NCBI GenBank assembly: GCA_016617855.1
Contig: JAECUM010004994.1
Coordinates: 28,360 to 92,359, forward strand
DNA length: 64,000 bases
Source: Megalonaias nervosa
Lineage: Eukaryota; Mollusca; Bivalvia; Unionida; Unionidae
Reading direction: 5' to 3'
Shown here: positions 13,455 to 26,095 of the stretch, piece by piece
How positions within the stretch are numbered: the first letter of the stretch is position 1
Layout: each line of letters begins with the position of its first letter
Made by a program: the position numbers and the translations under genes
Notes under the pieces: model-generated
The model's input: the letters and a program-made list of their open reading frames with translations, nothing else
What the model was told of the DNA's origin: nothing
Databases searched by the model: none

Positions 13455-13775
13455 TGTGTTTTGTGATTTAGATTTTTAATGTAACTTTAACAATTTTTCA
13501 GTCATATCGCTACAATGTCTGCAGTGTGACAGTTTATAGTGATGTTTAGCACTGGGGTATCATGCCGCAGACATGTAACATGATGTCCCACCCAGTTACA
13601 ATATCCTGACACCAGACCGACCAGTCCTAACACTAGCCTCTTAATGCTGAGCGCCAAGCGAGGCAGCTGTTAGTACCATTTTTGAAAGTCTTTGGTATGA
13701 TTCGGCCGGGGTTCAAACCCATGACCTCCCGCATCCGAGGCAGATGCTCTACCACTAGACCACTGGAGAGGTCTT
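13455..13775 (-). mobile_element. tRNA-headed SINE with conserved central domain (Meta/Deu-like), full length
   Basis: The minus strand begins with a tRNA-like head: A-box region 'tggtctagtggtagagc' and B-box 'gggtttgaacccc'. A central block follows (plus strand 'agtaccatttttgaaagtct' then ttggtatgattcggcc), then a body to about 13455. A second copy lies at 19295. Assignment to a named SINE superfamily is inference. Confidence 0.75.
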
Positions 13776-14044
13776 GTAAACTAGAGAAACTAATGTAAGA
13801 AATTATGTTTCTGCTCATCCCTGTTTTGGTTTTGTGTCCTCCATGAATAGAAATGGAAGACAATATATATGACCTAATGATATGGTATGATCCTTGACTA
13901 TCTCCCGCAGAAAAGTATAACAATAACTTCATGGGAAATATAATATTCATATGGAATGCAAAACAAAATCTACAAGTCTATGGAAAACTGGTATTTCTAA
14001 AATATTCTATGAGAAAGGTACAAATCGCTGTAAATGATTTCAGA

Positions 14045-14381
14045 TATATTCCTGCATGTACCATGTATATTAATTAATGTAGCATATATACAAACGTACC
14101 ATGTATCCTAACTTACTTATGTATACTAATGTACCATATATACTAATGAAGCATGTATACTAATGTACCATCAATACTAATTTACCATGTATAATGTACC
14201 ATGTATACTAATGTACCATATATACTAACATACCATCTATACTAATGTACCATGTATCCTAACATACCATGTATACTAATATACCATCTATACTAATGTA
14301 ACATATATACTAATGTACCATGTATATAAATGTACACGTAAACTAATGTACCATTTATATTAATGTACCATGTATACTAAC
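14045..14381. repeat. 17-bp minisatellite starting exactly at a splice donor
   Basis: About 18 degenerate copies of 'taccatgtatactaatg'. Read on the minus strand, the first unit is the intron start itself (GTTAGTATACATGG) of the exon ending at 14382. Confidence 0.9.
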
Positions 14382-14560
14382 ATTTTGAAGAGTAAAGGTA
14401 TAAGCATCAGTATTAATTGAGGAAGGAGTTTGATTCACAGTGGACAACACCATGGGTTTTGGCGAAATGCTCCCATCTGCAGGGCGGATTGGCTGGTAGG
14501 CTTTTCCTAGCGGTGAGGCAGGAGATTCTGGCTCCTTCTTCACATTCAGGATTTTGGCTC
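14382..14560 (-). CDS. MLXIP: Mondo exon: KxEP-containing mid-region
   Basis: Acceptor gttatccag, donor GTTAGT (weak at +3/+4), 179 nt. It begins with two bases that complete the glycine codon left open at 18635 and ends in phase 0. It encodes AKILNVKKEPESPASPLGK then QPIRPADGSISPKP. The VKKEPE stretch resembles a SUMO-acceptor consensus (inference). Confidence 0.85.
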
Positions 14561-15099
14561 CTGGATAACTCCCTAATGGCAGAAATTATATTCCATTTAG
14601 TATTGATTTCAGTTTCAAAAAAGTACTGTCTCTATTTTTCTTTTGTTGCTAAAGGCAGTGGTTTTATGTCATATGTAGGGCAGGTAGGATTGGCCAATAT
14701 ACAAGGTAGAGATAACTGTGTCATGCAGGGTTACTTCCAGGATTAAAAAATCTGGGTACTGTCTCTCCTAATGTTGAAAGAAAACCAGCGACCAATCTGA
14801 TTACAGCTGGGGACTCTAAATATAGCACAGAAAGAAAAAGTTACTAAAATTAAGAGCAGAACAGAGTTAATGTTATAATGTATCCCTTTTTTCATTTACT
14901 AAAACCTGCAAATTGTTTAATCTTAATTGGTATGGCTGAACAGAGTCTGTTCTTCAAAAACACACTGCATATCCATGTGATATATGTAGTGAACAGTATG
15001 ACTAGTACACATTATACATCATTTGCTCAAGTTCAATTCCTAATTGGAACAAATTATAACATTATAACTCTCTCACCAGATTCATTATGTATATTATAC

Positions 15100-15178
15100 A
15101 GTAAAACCTGACTTTAGAGACCACCCCTTCTGCCAGAAATGGTCCCTCAAGACAGGCGGTCTCTCATAACAGGCTGTG
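15100..15178. repeat. Short dispersed invertebrate-type repeat
   Basis: The stretch 'cagtaaaacctgactttaga' followed by gaccaccccttctgcc, then 'ggtctctcataacaggctgt', resembles a repeat end common in marine invertebrate genomes. Only this one copy is in the window, so the call rests on recall. Confidence 0.4.
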
Positions 15179-16849
15179 CACACAAAGACCAGTTTTCAAG
15201 AAGGAAAAATACCCACATATGCTATACATGCATTTTTATTCTTTATTCATACTGTTATGTATATGGAATTTAATTATTTGTTTGTTAGTTTAAATTTTTT
15301 TTTTTCCATTACATGTTATTGTAATGTAACTTTATTTACTGGATTTGAAATTGTCCAGAGAATTAATTCAGTTCTGTTTGACCTAACAGTTAATTTTGAT
15401 AAACAACTAATAATGAAACACTGTATCTACTTGCTGACCTTGATTCAGAAACAGTGGCAGAACTAGTAAACAACTTTTTTTAAAAAAAAAATTATATTCA
15501 TTCCCAGAGTAAGAACCATTGATTTCAATCAAGGCCATACCTGTTGTATGTGATGTTAGGCATGTAAAAAGCTTCTATGTTGTTCTGGAAGGATGACCAT
15601 GTGACCCTCATACGGGAATCTGTTTTGCCTTTTAGTTAATCTTATAACTCATGTTATCATAAGAATTAGCCATTCGGACTTTAAACATATGTTGTGACCA
15701 GTCTGAGTTGAATTTTTATTTTATTGAATTTCAAGTGATTATTTTCCCTGGAAATAGTAGTGCTCCTACAATTCTTGGACAAAGACATTCATTGAAATTT
15801 ATTCAGAATTCAAAACTGGAATATTATTTTCTGTGATTCAACAAGGAACTGTTGACACATCAGTACAATGCTGACTATTGCATACATCATCGCCCTCCAT
15901 TTTGAATTTCATTGGGACTCGAACTCAGATTCATTTAGGACTTTTTAATAATAGGACTTCTATTTTTTAATTCTTGGATTAATTCTGGATTTGATTCTCA
16001 AAACCATAAGTCCTTTTTGCCATTTTTACCTCGGTTTCTAGCAAAATAAATTATTTGTTAAATTTTACAAAGCTTGTTGTCTTCACTCTTTTCTTGTTAC
16101 TTTTGCAAGAGCCTAGACACGTAACAATACTTATTAAAATACTGAATTCATTTCATCTCACAATAATTTTGTATAACAAGATATACAGCTATCATGAAAC
16201 TTTCACCTTTGAAGATCATGTGTACATATATTAGTATTTGAATTACAAAATTAACTTAGGTAATATTTACTTATTCTGTCCATAAATTAACTTTACATGT
16301 TCATACATTTCCATGTTACTTCAAATGCAGCACAATCAGCTATGACAACACTTAAACCTCCTATGTACGAATTGCAGTTTTGATCATGCTGTTGGTCCTG
16401 TGTGTATGTGTAATGGGGATTTAAATGACTTTTGCACTGTGTTAGCACTTAGTAACATGAATTTCAGTCTGTTTTATGGCTTGTAGCATATGATTATACC
16501 TTCATGCTTTAGATTTAGCCAACTGGTTGAAAAACTGAAAATTGTTTTCACCTTTTGATCAAATTCTCCTAAGCAGTTGTGCCTAAAAAGAATTAAAGAG
16601 GTCAGTGGTTTATCCATTCTTGCAATGTGACCGTTCACAGCAGTGTTGTATAGAACAATCTGCACTTTGCCTAAAGCAGCTGTGGTTACTGGATTAAGTA
16701 AAGGTCAGCTGTATTTATGTCTGTCTCTGCAATGCAATTATTCGCAGCAGTCTCAAAACTCATATTTTGAAGAAAAATGTTGTGGTTGCTGGTTGCATTC
16801 TACAGGTGGTTGCTCCTGACAGTTCATTTATATAAAAAAATTGATTTGT

Positions 16850-17400
16850 GCATGTTGATTGTGGTCATAAATGACAGATGGTCACTCATATTCTTCTTTA
16901 AAAGTTTGTAAAGCAGCGTTGATTTGTCATTATTCCAATCTTGCATGTTTTGAAGTTTGAAAAGATCCCTCTGCTCTAACATTTTCCATTATATAATATT
17001 AACAACTCACATTGAAAGGTGTTTCGCTTAAAATCTGGCACCATTTTGGTTAAATATAGTCTGGTTCGCTACCCAACTAGCTTACCAATATAATGAATCT
17101 GTGAGGAAAAGTTCATATTTGATGAAACCAGTCTGTTTTCTGGATATGGGTCATATACAGTTACTATAAATAGCAAATAAGGAAAGTACTCTAATGCTGT
17201 TCTTAGGCAACAGTTATTTTTTTTTAGAATATTCTCAAATTTATATGAGTGAAATTAGAAAGATGATAATAAAAACGACAAAAACAACTTTTGATTGCTT
17301 TACTTTTAATGTACCAAAAAGTTGTAATCCATATACATGCAAGCACAAGACATAATTTGGTGAAAAAAGACTATTTTGATTATGCCAAAAGCATAATAGC
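16850..17400. repeat. Dispersed repeat also present at 34430-34690 and 31920-32060
   Basis: The segment around 16950-17140 ('aaaagatccctctgctctaa', then 'aatgaatctgtgagg') aligns with 34480-34660. The segment 17255-17360 ('gtaatccatatacatgcaagc') aligns with 31940-32035. In each place the same order is kept, so it looks like one old element of unknown class. Confidence 0.5.
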
Positions 17401-17599
17401 TGGCATGTATGGATATTGCTTACCTTGATTTCATAACTTAAAAATTGACCATCTCAAAAAGCAGGCTTATGTAATATTGTAAACACACAAGCTTTCATAA
17501 TCTGTTAACCTTTTATATTAAATAAACTTTACCTATGTTACTACAGTCAAATACAAATTCTTTCCAGAGATAAAGACATATGCATAGCCATTATCTACT

Positions 17600-18500
17600 G
17601 AACTTATCCATCCTGTTTACCAAGTGTTATCAAAATCAGATGAAACACAGTCTCAAGTGAGGTAACAAACTCAATCCAATGCAAATCACCTCATCAAAAT
17701 GTGCATATCTCTTTTATAAAGGAATCTGTCCAAGGTCATGATGCAATCTTCGCAGTAGTAATAAACAACGACAATCATATATAACAGCACTTCATAAATA
17801 TTTATGCATTCTGTTCATAATCAAATTCATCAAACATCTTGATTATATCTCATAATCATCTGAGATCCTGATGATATAAGCCGATTTACAACATATGATC
17901 ATAATCTGAAGAAAAAAATAAATAAACAAAAAAAAAATAAATAAAAAATAGTGATGACATGCCAGTTCATCTTATTAACATGCAGTGGTGACCTTGCTCA
18001 TAACTATACTCTGTTAAGATCACTCTTAATTATATTCATCTGAGATTTTGACAACATGATGTAAGCCCATTTGCCAAACCTAGTCAAAATCAAATAAGAC
18101 CACAAACAAAGTTGCTAGAATGATGACTAGTGTATAGCCAATCAGATGCAATAACACCTAATTAATATGCATGGATCTCACTCACAAGTGTACTCATCCA
18201 AGACCTTGATAATATAAGCCCATACATAAGTTTTATCAAAAGAAATATGGCCTCCACAGCAGTAACAAGCTCAGCCCATCAAATTCAATACCATCTCATT
18301 AATATGTAAATTATATATGACCCTTGCTCTTTTTGAAGTCATTCAAAATCTTGATATATGGATAGATTTCAAGTGTGAACAAACATGGGTCAGAAATATA
18401 GCTCTCATAGTGGTAGCAAGGTCAGCCAATCAGCTGCAAGATTACATTCTTCATATGCCTAGATTTCACTTATTATCGAACTCATCCCCAAGATCTTGAT
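17600..18500. repeat. Degenerate tandem array, about 150-170-bp unit
   Basis: Recurring blocks: 'gatgatataagcc', then 'gtaacaaactcaatcc'/'gtaacaagctcagccc', then 'cacctcatcaaaatgtgcat'/'ccatctcattaatatgtaa'. Four or five diverged copies are visible. No coding potential. Confidence 0.6.
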
Positions 18501-18634
18501 GTTATACGATCAAAATTCTAAGTCTCCATCTAAAATGTAGAAATATAATAAAACTATACGTATGATAGCGTCACTACACAACAAGAAGAACCTCACAAGC
18601 AACGATGTTGAATCATGAATAGACAATGAACTAC

Positions 18635-18773
18635 CTGTCGTAAGCAGCTGTGCAAGCATGCCAGTCTGTGAAGTGGTCTGAGAGCTTGATGAGGCCGTTC
18701 TGGCAGGTGCTATTTGACGCTGTTGTTGCTGCGGCTGCTGCTGCTGCTGCCTTGGTTTGGACATTGGCTTTCC
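18635..18773 (-). CDS. MLXIP: Mondo exon: polyQ and LAQLLTTG segment
   Basis: Acceptor atattagcag, donor GTAGTT, 139 nt, phase 0 in and phase 1 out. It encodes GKPMSKPR, then a Gln run (five CAG codons, CCG, then CAG/CAA codons), then TGMLAQLLTTG, which matches the LTQLLTAA-type motif of vertebrate ChREBP. A second GT (GTGAGG) at 18596 would also keep the frame, but only GTAGTT fits the exon at 14560. Confidence 0.9.
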
Positions 18774-19294
18774 CTGCTAATATTGAAAAATACATGTGAT
18801 GAAAAGAAGACCAAATTTCAAATTTTACTCCAGGTCACTACTACACTGAAAAGAGAATGTTATTGTAACATGAGGTTGCAACAATTTTCTTAGGTCTGTA
18901 TTAATGATTGGACTCTTAACAAGGCTTGGATCTATGTGAAATAATTCAGTCAACAAAAAGCTTGCCATATAGGCCATCAAAACTGTTACATGAAATCATA
19001 CAAATCTCATAAAGAGCCATCTTTTCAAAGGAAAATAAACAGTTCCATGAGAGGTTAATATAAACTGGTTAGTGGAATATTAAACTGAGGTCCAACTCAA
19101 ATATCAGTGTACAAGTCACATACAATTGCAAACAGCATTGACTCCGATATTGCATGGGCAGGTCTAGATCAATACAATTTGTTAGGAAGAGTGTTCCAAT
19201 GAAAAGTGAAAAGGCTACAATTCCATCTTTGCACAGTTCACAAAATAGTTATCACAGTGACAGACACAAGGCAATTACAATGCAATTGCGTGTG

Positions 19295-19572
19295 TCAGTG
19301 TGTGATTTGGATTTTTAACATAGCTCCAACATTTTTTCAGTCATATTGCTATGATGTCTACAGTGTGACTGTTTATAGTGATGTCTAGCACTGGGGCATC
19401 ATGCCACAGACATGTAGCACTATGTCACACCCAGTCACATTATCCTCACACCAGGCTGACCAGTCCTAGCACTACCCCTTAATGCTGAATGCCATGCAAG
19501 GCAGCTGCAAGTACCACTTTTAGAAGTCTTTGGCATGACTCGGCCAGGGTTCGAACCCACAACCTCCCACAT
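19295..19572 (-). mobile_element. SINE, second copy of the 13455 family, 5' truncated
   Basis: Body and central block match 13455-13745 ('tagcactggggcatcatgcc', 'ttggcatgactcggcc'). The A-box half of the tRNA head is missing; homology stops at about 19572 after 'cgaacccacaacctccc'. Confidence 0.75.
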
Positions 19573-19622
19573 AATACAATGCAATAACAAGATCTATTGT
19601 AAAAAATCTGAGACCATTTGGT

Positions 19623-20600
19623 CCAGGGCTACTCAAATGGCGGACTGCAGTCCACAGTCCAGACCGCCAGGCCTTTCCTTGTGGACCGTGCAAAAGAAAT
19701 AAAAACTGAAATTTCCGCAACCAAAAACTTAAATTTTCCGTAACCAATAAAGACCCATCTCGCCTAAGTATTAAGGCCTGTACGTTGTGGTGCCGGAAAT
19801 CTGTCTATCGACCATATGCACTTCCGGCAAATAATTGTTCGTGAATCTATAGCTTGGAGTGGTTGAATTGAATTTTGAAAGCTTTTAAGTAACACTGTGG
19901 ATAAGAACAATTTTATTATAGTTTTCATTTGAACTCTTCAATGGCAAATCCAAACAAGCGACAAAAAATCGATTGCAAAAATCGTACTTTTCACAAATCA
20001 TGGACAGAGGACTATTTGTTTATCTTGCCGGCACGGACCGATGCGCGACACGTTTGCTTGATTTGTCACAACACGGTTGCCGTGATAAAGAGTGGAAGCA
20101 TTAAAAGACATTACGAAAGTAAGCACGCGGATTTTGATACTAAATACCCTCCAAGATCGAGTCTTCGTTTGGATAAAGTGAACACACTCAAAGCAGGTCT
20201 TGAGAGCAGCATGGCGATGATGAAAAAGACCACAACAGTTCAGCAAAAAGCATCAGAGGCTTCGCTTCATGTAATATGGACTTTGGGGAGACGAAAGAAG
20301 CCATTCGCTGATGCAGAAGTTGTGAAAGAGTGCATGATAGAGGTGGCTTCAACGCTATTTGACGATAAAAAAATTACTGAAGCGATTGCAGGAATCCCTC
20401 TTTCTGACAGCACCGCAAGCCGTCGCGTTGAAGACCTTGCAGAAAACATGTACCAGCAGCTACTTCAAGATCTCAAAAGGGCACAAGTTTTTGCATTGGC
20501 ATGTGATATGTCTACAGATGGCACTGATATTTTCACAATTATGTGTTTACGTTCGCAAAAACTAGGCAAAACAATTAGATGCACAAATCAATGGGGGGGT
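19623..20600 (+). mobile_element. 5' part of a hAT transposon (GTF2IRD2/ZBED-type)
   Basis: The left end 'cagggctactcaaatggcgg' is a typical hAT terminal repeat, followed by GC-richer DNA unlike the surrounding intron. It carries the start of a transposase gene (19929). The right end is missing: the hAT-like sequence stops near a G-run at 20590, beyond which the DNA resembles 24470-24540. No second copy of the flanking octamer was found. Confidence 0.75.
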
Positions 20601-20618
20601 GGGGGGGTGGTACCATAA
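19929..20618 (+). pseudogene. Truncated hAT transposase, N-terminal BED finger part
   Basis: An open frame of 229 codons from an ATG to a stop created by the G-run junction. Residues 42-66 hold a BED/C2H2-type zinc finger (CLICHNTV...HYESKH). The rest matches the N-terminal half of the transposase-derived family that includes vertebrate GTF2IRD2 and ZBED proteins, ending just after FALACDMSTDGTDIFTI, where the first catalytic Asp region of the hAT RNase H fold lies. The remaining two thirds, with the other catalytic residues and dimerisation domain, are absent. The last 15 or so residues are junk. The long clean frame suggests a fairly recent insertion. Confidence 0.8.
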
Positions 20619-20819
20619 GGGTAAAAAGTGCATGGGTCGGCAATGAGAAACAGGGATGGTTGGCTGACTGGAAATGTTTCTTTTTTTGGTCTCACAATCC
20701 TTATGCAGGTGAGACAACATGAAAACTAGCCTTGTTGAACATTCCTGGGATCTAAAATAACTTTAGTACAATTCATACTACATGACTGAGAAAATATGGA
20801 GAATATTAAAGTAGCTTAC

Positions 20820-21422
20820 TGGAACAATGAAACCATCATTTTTCTGCTGCTGCTGCCGCTGTAGCTGCTGTCCTAATGACGCTGAATTTTTGGCATGATT
20901 GTTCTTCCGTGTCATATTTGGCATGCTGTCTATTGTTGTGAACACAGGTAGATCTGGTTTCTGATCTGCTGTAGCAGGTTTGCCTAATAAAGCAGCCTGA
21001 AGAGCTGAATATGGTTGACTGGTTACTTGCTGTTGTGGCTGTGATACAACTGAACTGACCCGTCCTGTTTTAGCAATATTTGAGCATGTAGCATTAGAAC
21101 TGGACATAGCATTAGGTTTTCCTGTAAGCAAATTTCTTAGTTGATTATTCTGCATTAAAAACGATAATGACTGTTGCTGCTGCTGTGGTTGTTGTTTTCG
21201 TGGCTGCTGTTTCTGCTGACTTTGCTGATTTTGTTGCTGAAGAAGCTGTAACTGATTTAAAATAAATTGCTCAGGAGATGTCCCTAGATCCAAAACTGTC
21301 TGATTATCTGTGGAGAGGACTGATGAAGTGGCTGCTCCTGCATGAATCCCAAGTGAGCTAGACTGAGTAACTGGCAACATTTCAACATCATTCTGCAATC
21401 TTGAATTAAAATCCATTGGATT
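20820..21422 (-). CDS. MLXIP: Mondo exon: large Gln-rich exon
   Basis: Acceptor cttgtttcag, donor GTAAGC, 603 nt, 201 codons, phase 0 at both ends. It encodes NPMDFNSRLQNDVEMLP, a Gln-rich block (residues about 60-85, QQQNQQSQQKQQ), LSFLMQNNQLRNLLTGKP, PYSALQAALLGKP and a final QQLQRQQQQ patch. The repeated short hydrophobic LLTGKP/LLGKP motifs are notable. Low-complexity transactivation-type region; the Gln codons mix CAG and CAA. Confidence 0.9.
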
Positions 21423-22655
21423 CTGAAACAAGAAATAAAAAAATGTTAACTGTTTCTGTAAACCATCTCAACAGCATCAATAAATGAAATTATTATTATT
21501 ATTATTATTACCATTACATGGAAACATTTTTATCCTCACTTACACCACAACTCATCAAATCAATGTCAATGCATTCTGACAGTATCTTCTTCACTGGCCA
21601 ACTGGAAACATGATACATGTTTTCTTTATATTTGTCTTCTCTGTACACCATGTTAGTTTACATAATGTTGTCTAAAGTATTAAAAACTATCATTCAATAA
21701 TGTCTTTTCTTCTTTACATACAATATAAACCTATGACACCGGCTGATAGAACTTAAATCGTCCCATATCTTTTGTAATGCCATTATAATCGACTTGTTTT
21801 ATTCACTGGTAATCCCAAGAAGCAATTTATGTTGAATAATATTTCTGCTCATCTTCCACTGCATTAAAAATAAAAGTTTCACACAAGTATTATAACATGC
21901 ATCAATAGGACAAAACGAAAATTGGAAGAATAGAAGTTCAAATTTTCTTGATGCCTCTGAAAGAAGTAAAAATTTCAAATTAAACTGCCACAATTGGGCT
22001 GTTTTGATAAAATCTTTACCAGAAATTTAATAAACTAGAGATGTAAGTGATGGGTGCATAACAAAGGGTTCTTCTCAGTACATTTTGCTCAGCAGTACAT
22101 CATAAATGAGGAACTTGTGTTGGGAAACCAAGTTGGGAGAAAGGGGCAATCAGGGGATATAACTCCTCTTAAATGATGACATGGAATACTGAAATTAAAA
22201 CTAATTTCTTTTAAGGTGTCATCACGATAAATTTGCATGATAAATCTGGTTAAAATCCTTAGTAAAGTTAAGCTGTGGAAACCTGAGGACAGTCAACCTG
22301 AAAATATGGAAAATGCTGGAAATGAAAGTTGTTCAAGGACACATCAATTTATGGTTGATTTGGTTGAAATCCAACAATTTTTGGTAAAGTAACAATAAAG
22401 ACACCTGAGTCAGATAGACATATGATTGGGGGCATGACAAATGTAAATGATGTCATGGAATGTTGGAAATCCAGCAAATTCAGGGTCTCAAAAGCTAGTC
22501 TTATGATACTCTGAATAAGCTGAACATCAAACACTCCAATTACATCATTTAAAACTTGGATTTCCACAGCAGAGCTTCACAACAAAACTACCAGTGTAGT
22601 GTCATGATCCATCAAATTTTATCAGAGTATTTACTTTATTAATAATATTTGGACA
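21423..22655. other. Intron, nothing beyond an (ATT)n tract
   Basis: An (ATT)n microsatellite at 21489-21512; otherwise AT-rich sequence without repeat kinship or exons that I can recognise. The short frames in it look like chance. Confidence 0.4.
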
Positions 22656-23710
22656 GTACTTAAACAAAAGTCCCTCAATGGGACTGATGCTTTAATGGGC
22701 AAGATGAATTCCCAGCAATTGAAGAAAAGATTTCTTCCATTCAGGAGTAGCAAACGTAAGAGTTTCAAGAAGGCCACTGTGGTGGCCATACCGGACATTA
22801 AATCTGTGCCATTTTAATTTATAACAAACTAGACATCGTAAGAAGTCTTTTGATATAACCATCGATTTTGGAGGAGTAGCAATATTTTCCAGATGTCCAC
22901 TGTTGGGACCATACTAGATCTTCAATCAGCACCATTTATGACCAAAACAATCAAAGTTCAAGGTCATCCTATAGGTACTCGACTAATATGATTTTAAAAA
23001 TACTTGCTGCTACAGCAAATAATTTTCATTTAGGACCAACTAGGCATCATAAAATGTCTTCTGGTGAAAACACCATGCCTATACGACTTTCTGTTCAGGA
23101 GGAGTAATGACAAGATTTTAAAGATGGCCACCATGGTGGACATGTTGAATGTCAGATTGGAAACATTTTTGTTCATAGGATGTCTTTCAGTGAAAACCTC
23201 AGGAGAAGCACTGATAAGAATCTATTTCAGATAGCTACTGTGGTGGCCAAATTGGATGATGGTGCAGCACCATTTTCAATAGAACCAACTAGACCACTGA
23301 ATGATGTTGTTGTTGTAGGGTTTAACGCCATTTTTCAGCATAATATAGGCTATATGTTACAGCCAGTATAAATGGTGGAGGAAGAACCCAGGAAAACCCC
23401 TGAAAGAACCACCAACCCACGAGAAGCTACTGGCAAGCTTTCTCACATACCCACACTGGCCGAATCCAAGACTCGAACCCACACAGACAGTGGTGAGATG
23501 GCGGACATCTGTAACGTTGAGTGTATTAGACCACTTGGGGCCCCAGATCACTGAACGATAGCGTTTGTAAAGTTTCATGTCAATCCTCAAAGAAGTTAAG
23601 ATGTAGCGATAACACCAGTGCTATGGCATATGTAGGAAGACAGAAAACAGGCCATTCCATAAACTCTTCTGATTGAAGATCAATAGACCTAAACATACAA
23701 GTGTTTTTCA
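22656..23710 (+). mobile_element. HINE/pearl-like element: start, degenerate tandem core, SINE-interrupted end
   Basis: Begins with 'aaaagtccctcaatgggact', runs through three or more diverged core units of about 170-190 bp ('ttttcaagatggccactgt' type, then 'aggaccaactagacatca'), and ends with a tail shared with 28130-28275 and 30510-30665 ('aagctctcctgacctctaa' type). A flanked tandem core is the architecture of Helentron-associated elements such as the oyster pearl/CvA family (recalled; assignment is inference). A SINE sits in the tail. Confidence 0.55.
23309..23543 (-). mobile_element. V-SINE-like copy inserted in the tail of the 22656 element
   Basis: Same family as 2755-3006 ('gggtttaacgccatttttca' at the 3' end, 'ggtggaggaagaaccc' inside). 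Flanks look duplicated: 'gaccactgaatgatg' before, 'gatcactgaacgata' after. Confidence 0.75.
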
Positions 23711-25517
23711 GTTCCTTACTCTCCATACTATGTCACAATGTGCTTGATTATGAATAATACAGCATCCATATTTCCCTGCTGCATACAAAATATACCCATC
23801 TTAAGAATCATTTAGGGCTACACTGAGTTTTACTATCTATGTATTGGCCACCTTAACGGCATATCACATTGAAAAGCTGTGAAAACAAATTTATAAACAG
23901 GACAATAAATACAGTAAAATATCCCACTGGATCTAAAGTTTTCTAGACCAGTATACAACAAATTTTGGTTCTGCACCTCACGACTATTAATCTGGTGACC
24001 ATAAGATGATGGTTATACTGTAATATAAGTGATTAATGTTACAAATTTCTATCTATTACCATTACTCACATTAATATGTTGAAACAGTAAACATTCTGAA
24101 AATTGCATTATTCCATCAATCCATATGTAGGCAAAAAGAGAGGTCAGGTTTCAAGTTTTATTTTTTAAAATCATACTTTTCCCCCAAGGAAAATTTTATT
24201 TTAAGAATGAGTAATATCAATAACAATTATAAAACTGAAATCTGAAAAGGTATATAAATGCTCTTTAATATAACATTCAACAACTTTCACCTATAGCCAA
24301 GGTCAAGGATGCACCCTCCTACCTTCAAAGTCATATATTCATATGTTAACAAAATATAACCCCATAACGAAAAAATGTGTGTTTCCTATTGCACTGGTTT
24401 GAGAATTAGTGTAGGCAGGTCATTTTTTTTTCCTAATAAATATTTAATGCAATGTTTGATATTTTTAAATGGGGAGAAAGTGTGAAGGTTGGTGATGAGA
24501 AAAATGGATGGTTGGCTGACTTGAAATACTTTCTTTTTTTGCCTAACCATAAACACGTATACATTTTGAAACTCATTAAAGAATGAAAAAAAAGATAAAA
24601 TGACTGGCATAGCAAAGCTGATCCTTCTATGATTATCCCCTTTAAAGTCACACCTTCCCACCTCAATGCAACGTGTAAACCTAAAACTTGTTATTTCAAC
24701 TTGATCAAGAACATGCACTGAGCAAACTAAGAGATGTTTCATAAATAAGATAATGACAATTGTGATCCAGATACTACTCTCATGAACAGGAAAGTGGACC
24801 AATCATTTGAAAGATTTCCCATAAAATAATTCATACTAAAATTGCAATTTATGCATAAAAACATCAATGAAAAAAATAGGCACACTCACAAAGACTGTCA
24901 GCAAAAATTCAATCTTTAACCTGGCTAGCCCAAACATGTTTCTACACTAGATTCCTCCCTTTCTGCATACAAAATGAAATCACATATTCTTGACACCACT
25001 GTAATTTACAAGGAAGAAAGAAGGTGACACAGTTTTCAATTAAAAATTCAACCCAGTGCTACCTTAAGGAAAATGCTAACTCCCTCTCTCATATATGTGA
25101 TAATGTGCTTTCTTATGAAAATTATGGCACCTTTTCTTCCTTGCAGCTATTTACCCACCTGAAGTATTCTTAGGAGTGCATTCTGTTACATTTGCACTAT
25201 TGATGTAAGATAAATAATAGCTGCAGAATCTGTGGCAAGAAATTGTCATAACAATAAACCCCATCAAACCAGACCACTGGATACAAAGTTTCTTATTTCA
25301 ACATAAAAAAATGTAAAGTATTTCGTATTATGCATATGAATTGCAATTTTCTAAGCTGGTATACAACAAATTTTGACCCTAAATAAAAAAATATCAAACA
25401 TCTCTTCAAGAAGGCATTTGTTCAAAACAAACACTGATTCAGCCAGCTATATACGCCAAGGGTGATCTGTAAAACAAAGTACATTAACAATCATTGGCAA
25501 GCAAAGATGCAACTTAC
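23711..25517. other. Intron, no gene
   Basis: A short block at 24470-24540 ('atggatggttggctgact') is related to 20660-20700. The minus-strand frame at 24386-24802 has no recognisable family and is probably chance. Confidence 0.4.
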
Positions 25518-25621
25518 CTGATTGCTGCTGTATGTTGGAGAGGACAGAAAGTCCATGGAACCACTTGTGTTAGATGGTGAAGCAAAATTTGATATCTGGC
25601 TTCTTGTGGTTTGTATTATAT
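25518..25621 (-). CDS. MLXIP: Mondo exon: short Ser/Thr-rich segment
   Basis: Acceptor attttgacag, donor GTAAGT, 104 nt; completes the codon left by the exon at 28641 and ends in phase 0. Encodes IIQTTRSQISNFASPS then MDFLSSPTYSSNQ. Little family conservation, but splice phases fit both neighbours exactly. Confidence 0.88.
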
Positions 25622-25864
25622 CTGTCAAAATTCGGAAGTAGCATTTAAATGGATGAGGCAATTTACAAAGGGTGTAAGATAAGCATCAAGCCCTAGGAGA
25701 ATAAAACACTCAAATCGAAAATATATAGTTGTATACAATTCAAATCTAACTGCAAACTGCACAGACCCTGATCAGCAGTCGCATAATGCACCAGCATATC
25801 TAGGCCAATGGAGACTGTCAGGCCTAATCAAAAGAAGAAACATCACAGACCCTGATCTGAAGAT

Positions 25865-26095
25865 GTATTATGAAACAGCTTGACATGATATGTGTCGTTT
25901 GCAGCTGATCACACTGTCATGCTTTATTAACAGCTTGACATGGTATGTGTCGTTTTCAGCTAAACACGCTGTCATGCTTTATTAACAGCTTGACATGGTA
26001 TGTGTCGTTTGCAGCTGATCATGCTGTCATGCTTTATTAACAGCTTGACATGGTATGTGTCGTTTGCAGCTGATCACGCTGTCATGCTTTTATTA
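25865..26095. repeat. 55-bp minisatellite, four copies
   Basis: Unit 'cagcttgacatggtatgtgt' continuing cgtttgcagctgatcacgctgtcatgctttattaa. Copies are over 90 percent alike, so the array is young compared with the other repeats here. Confidence 0.92.

Larger units (their letters stand above)
14561..17599. other. Intron, no gene; two dispersed repeats
   Basis: Holds a short repeat at 15100-15178 and a dispersed repeat around 16850-17400. The open frames at 14417-14746 and 15176-15466 are without family resemblance; the first overlaps the Mondo exon on the other strand. Confidence 0.4.

Noticed and set aside
24386..24802. 138-codon minus-strand frame as a host gene
   Set aside because: No start context, no family resemblance and part of it lies in a repeat shared with 20660-20700.
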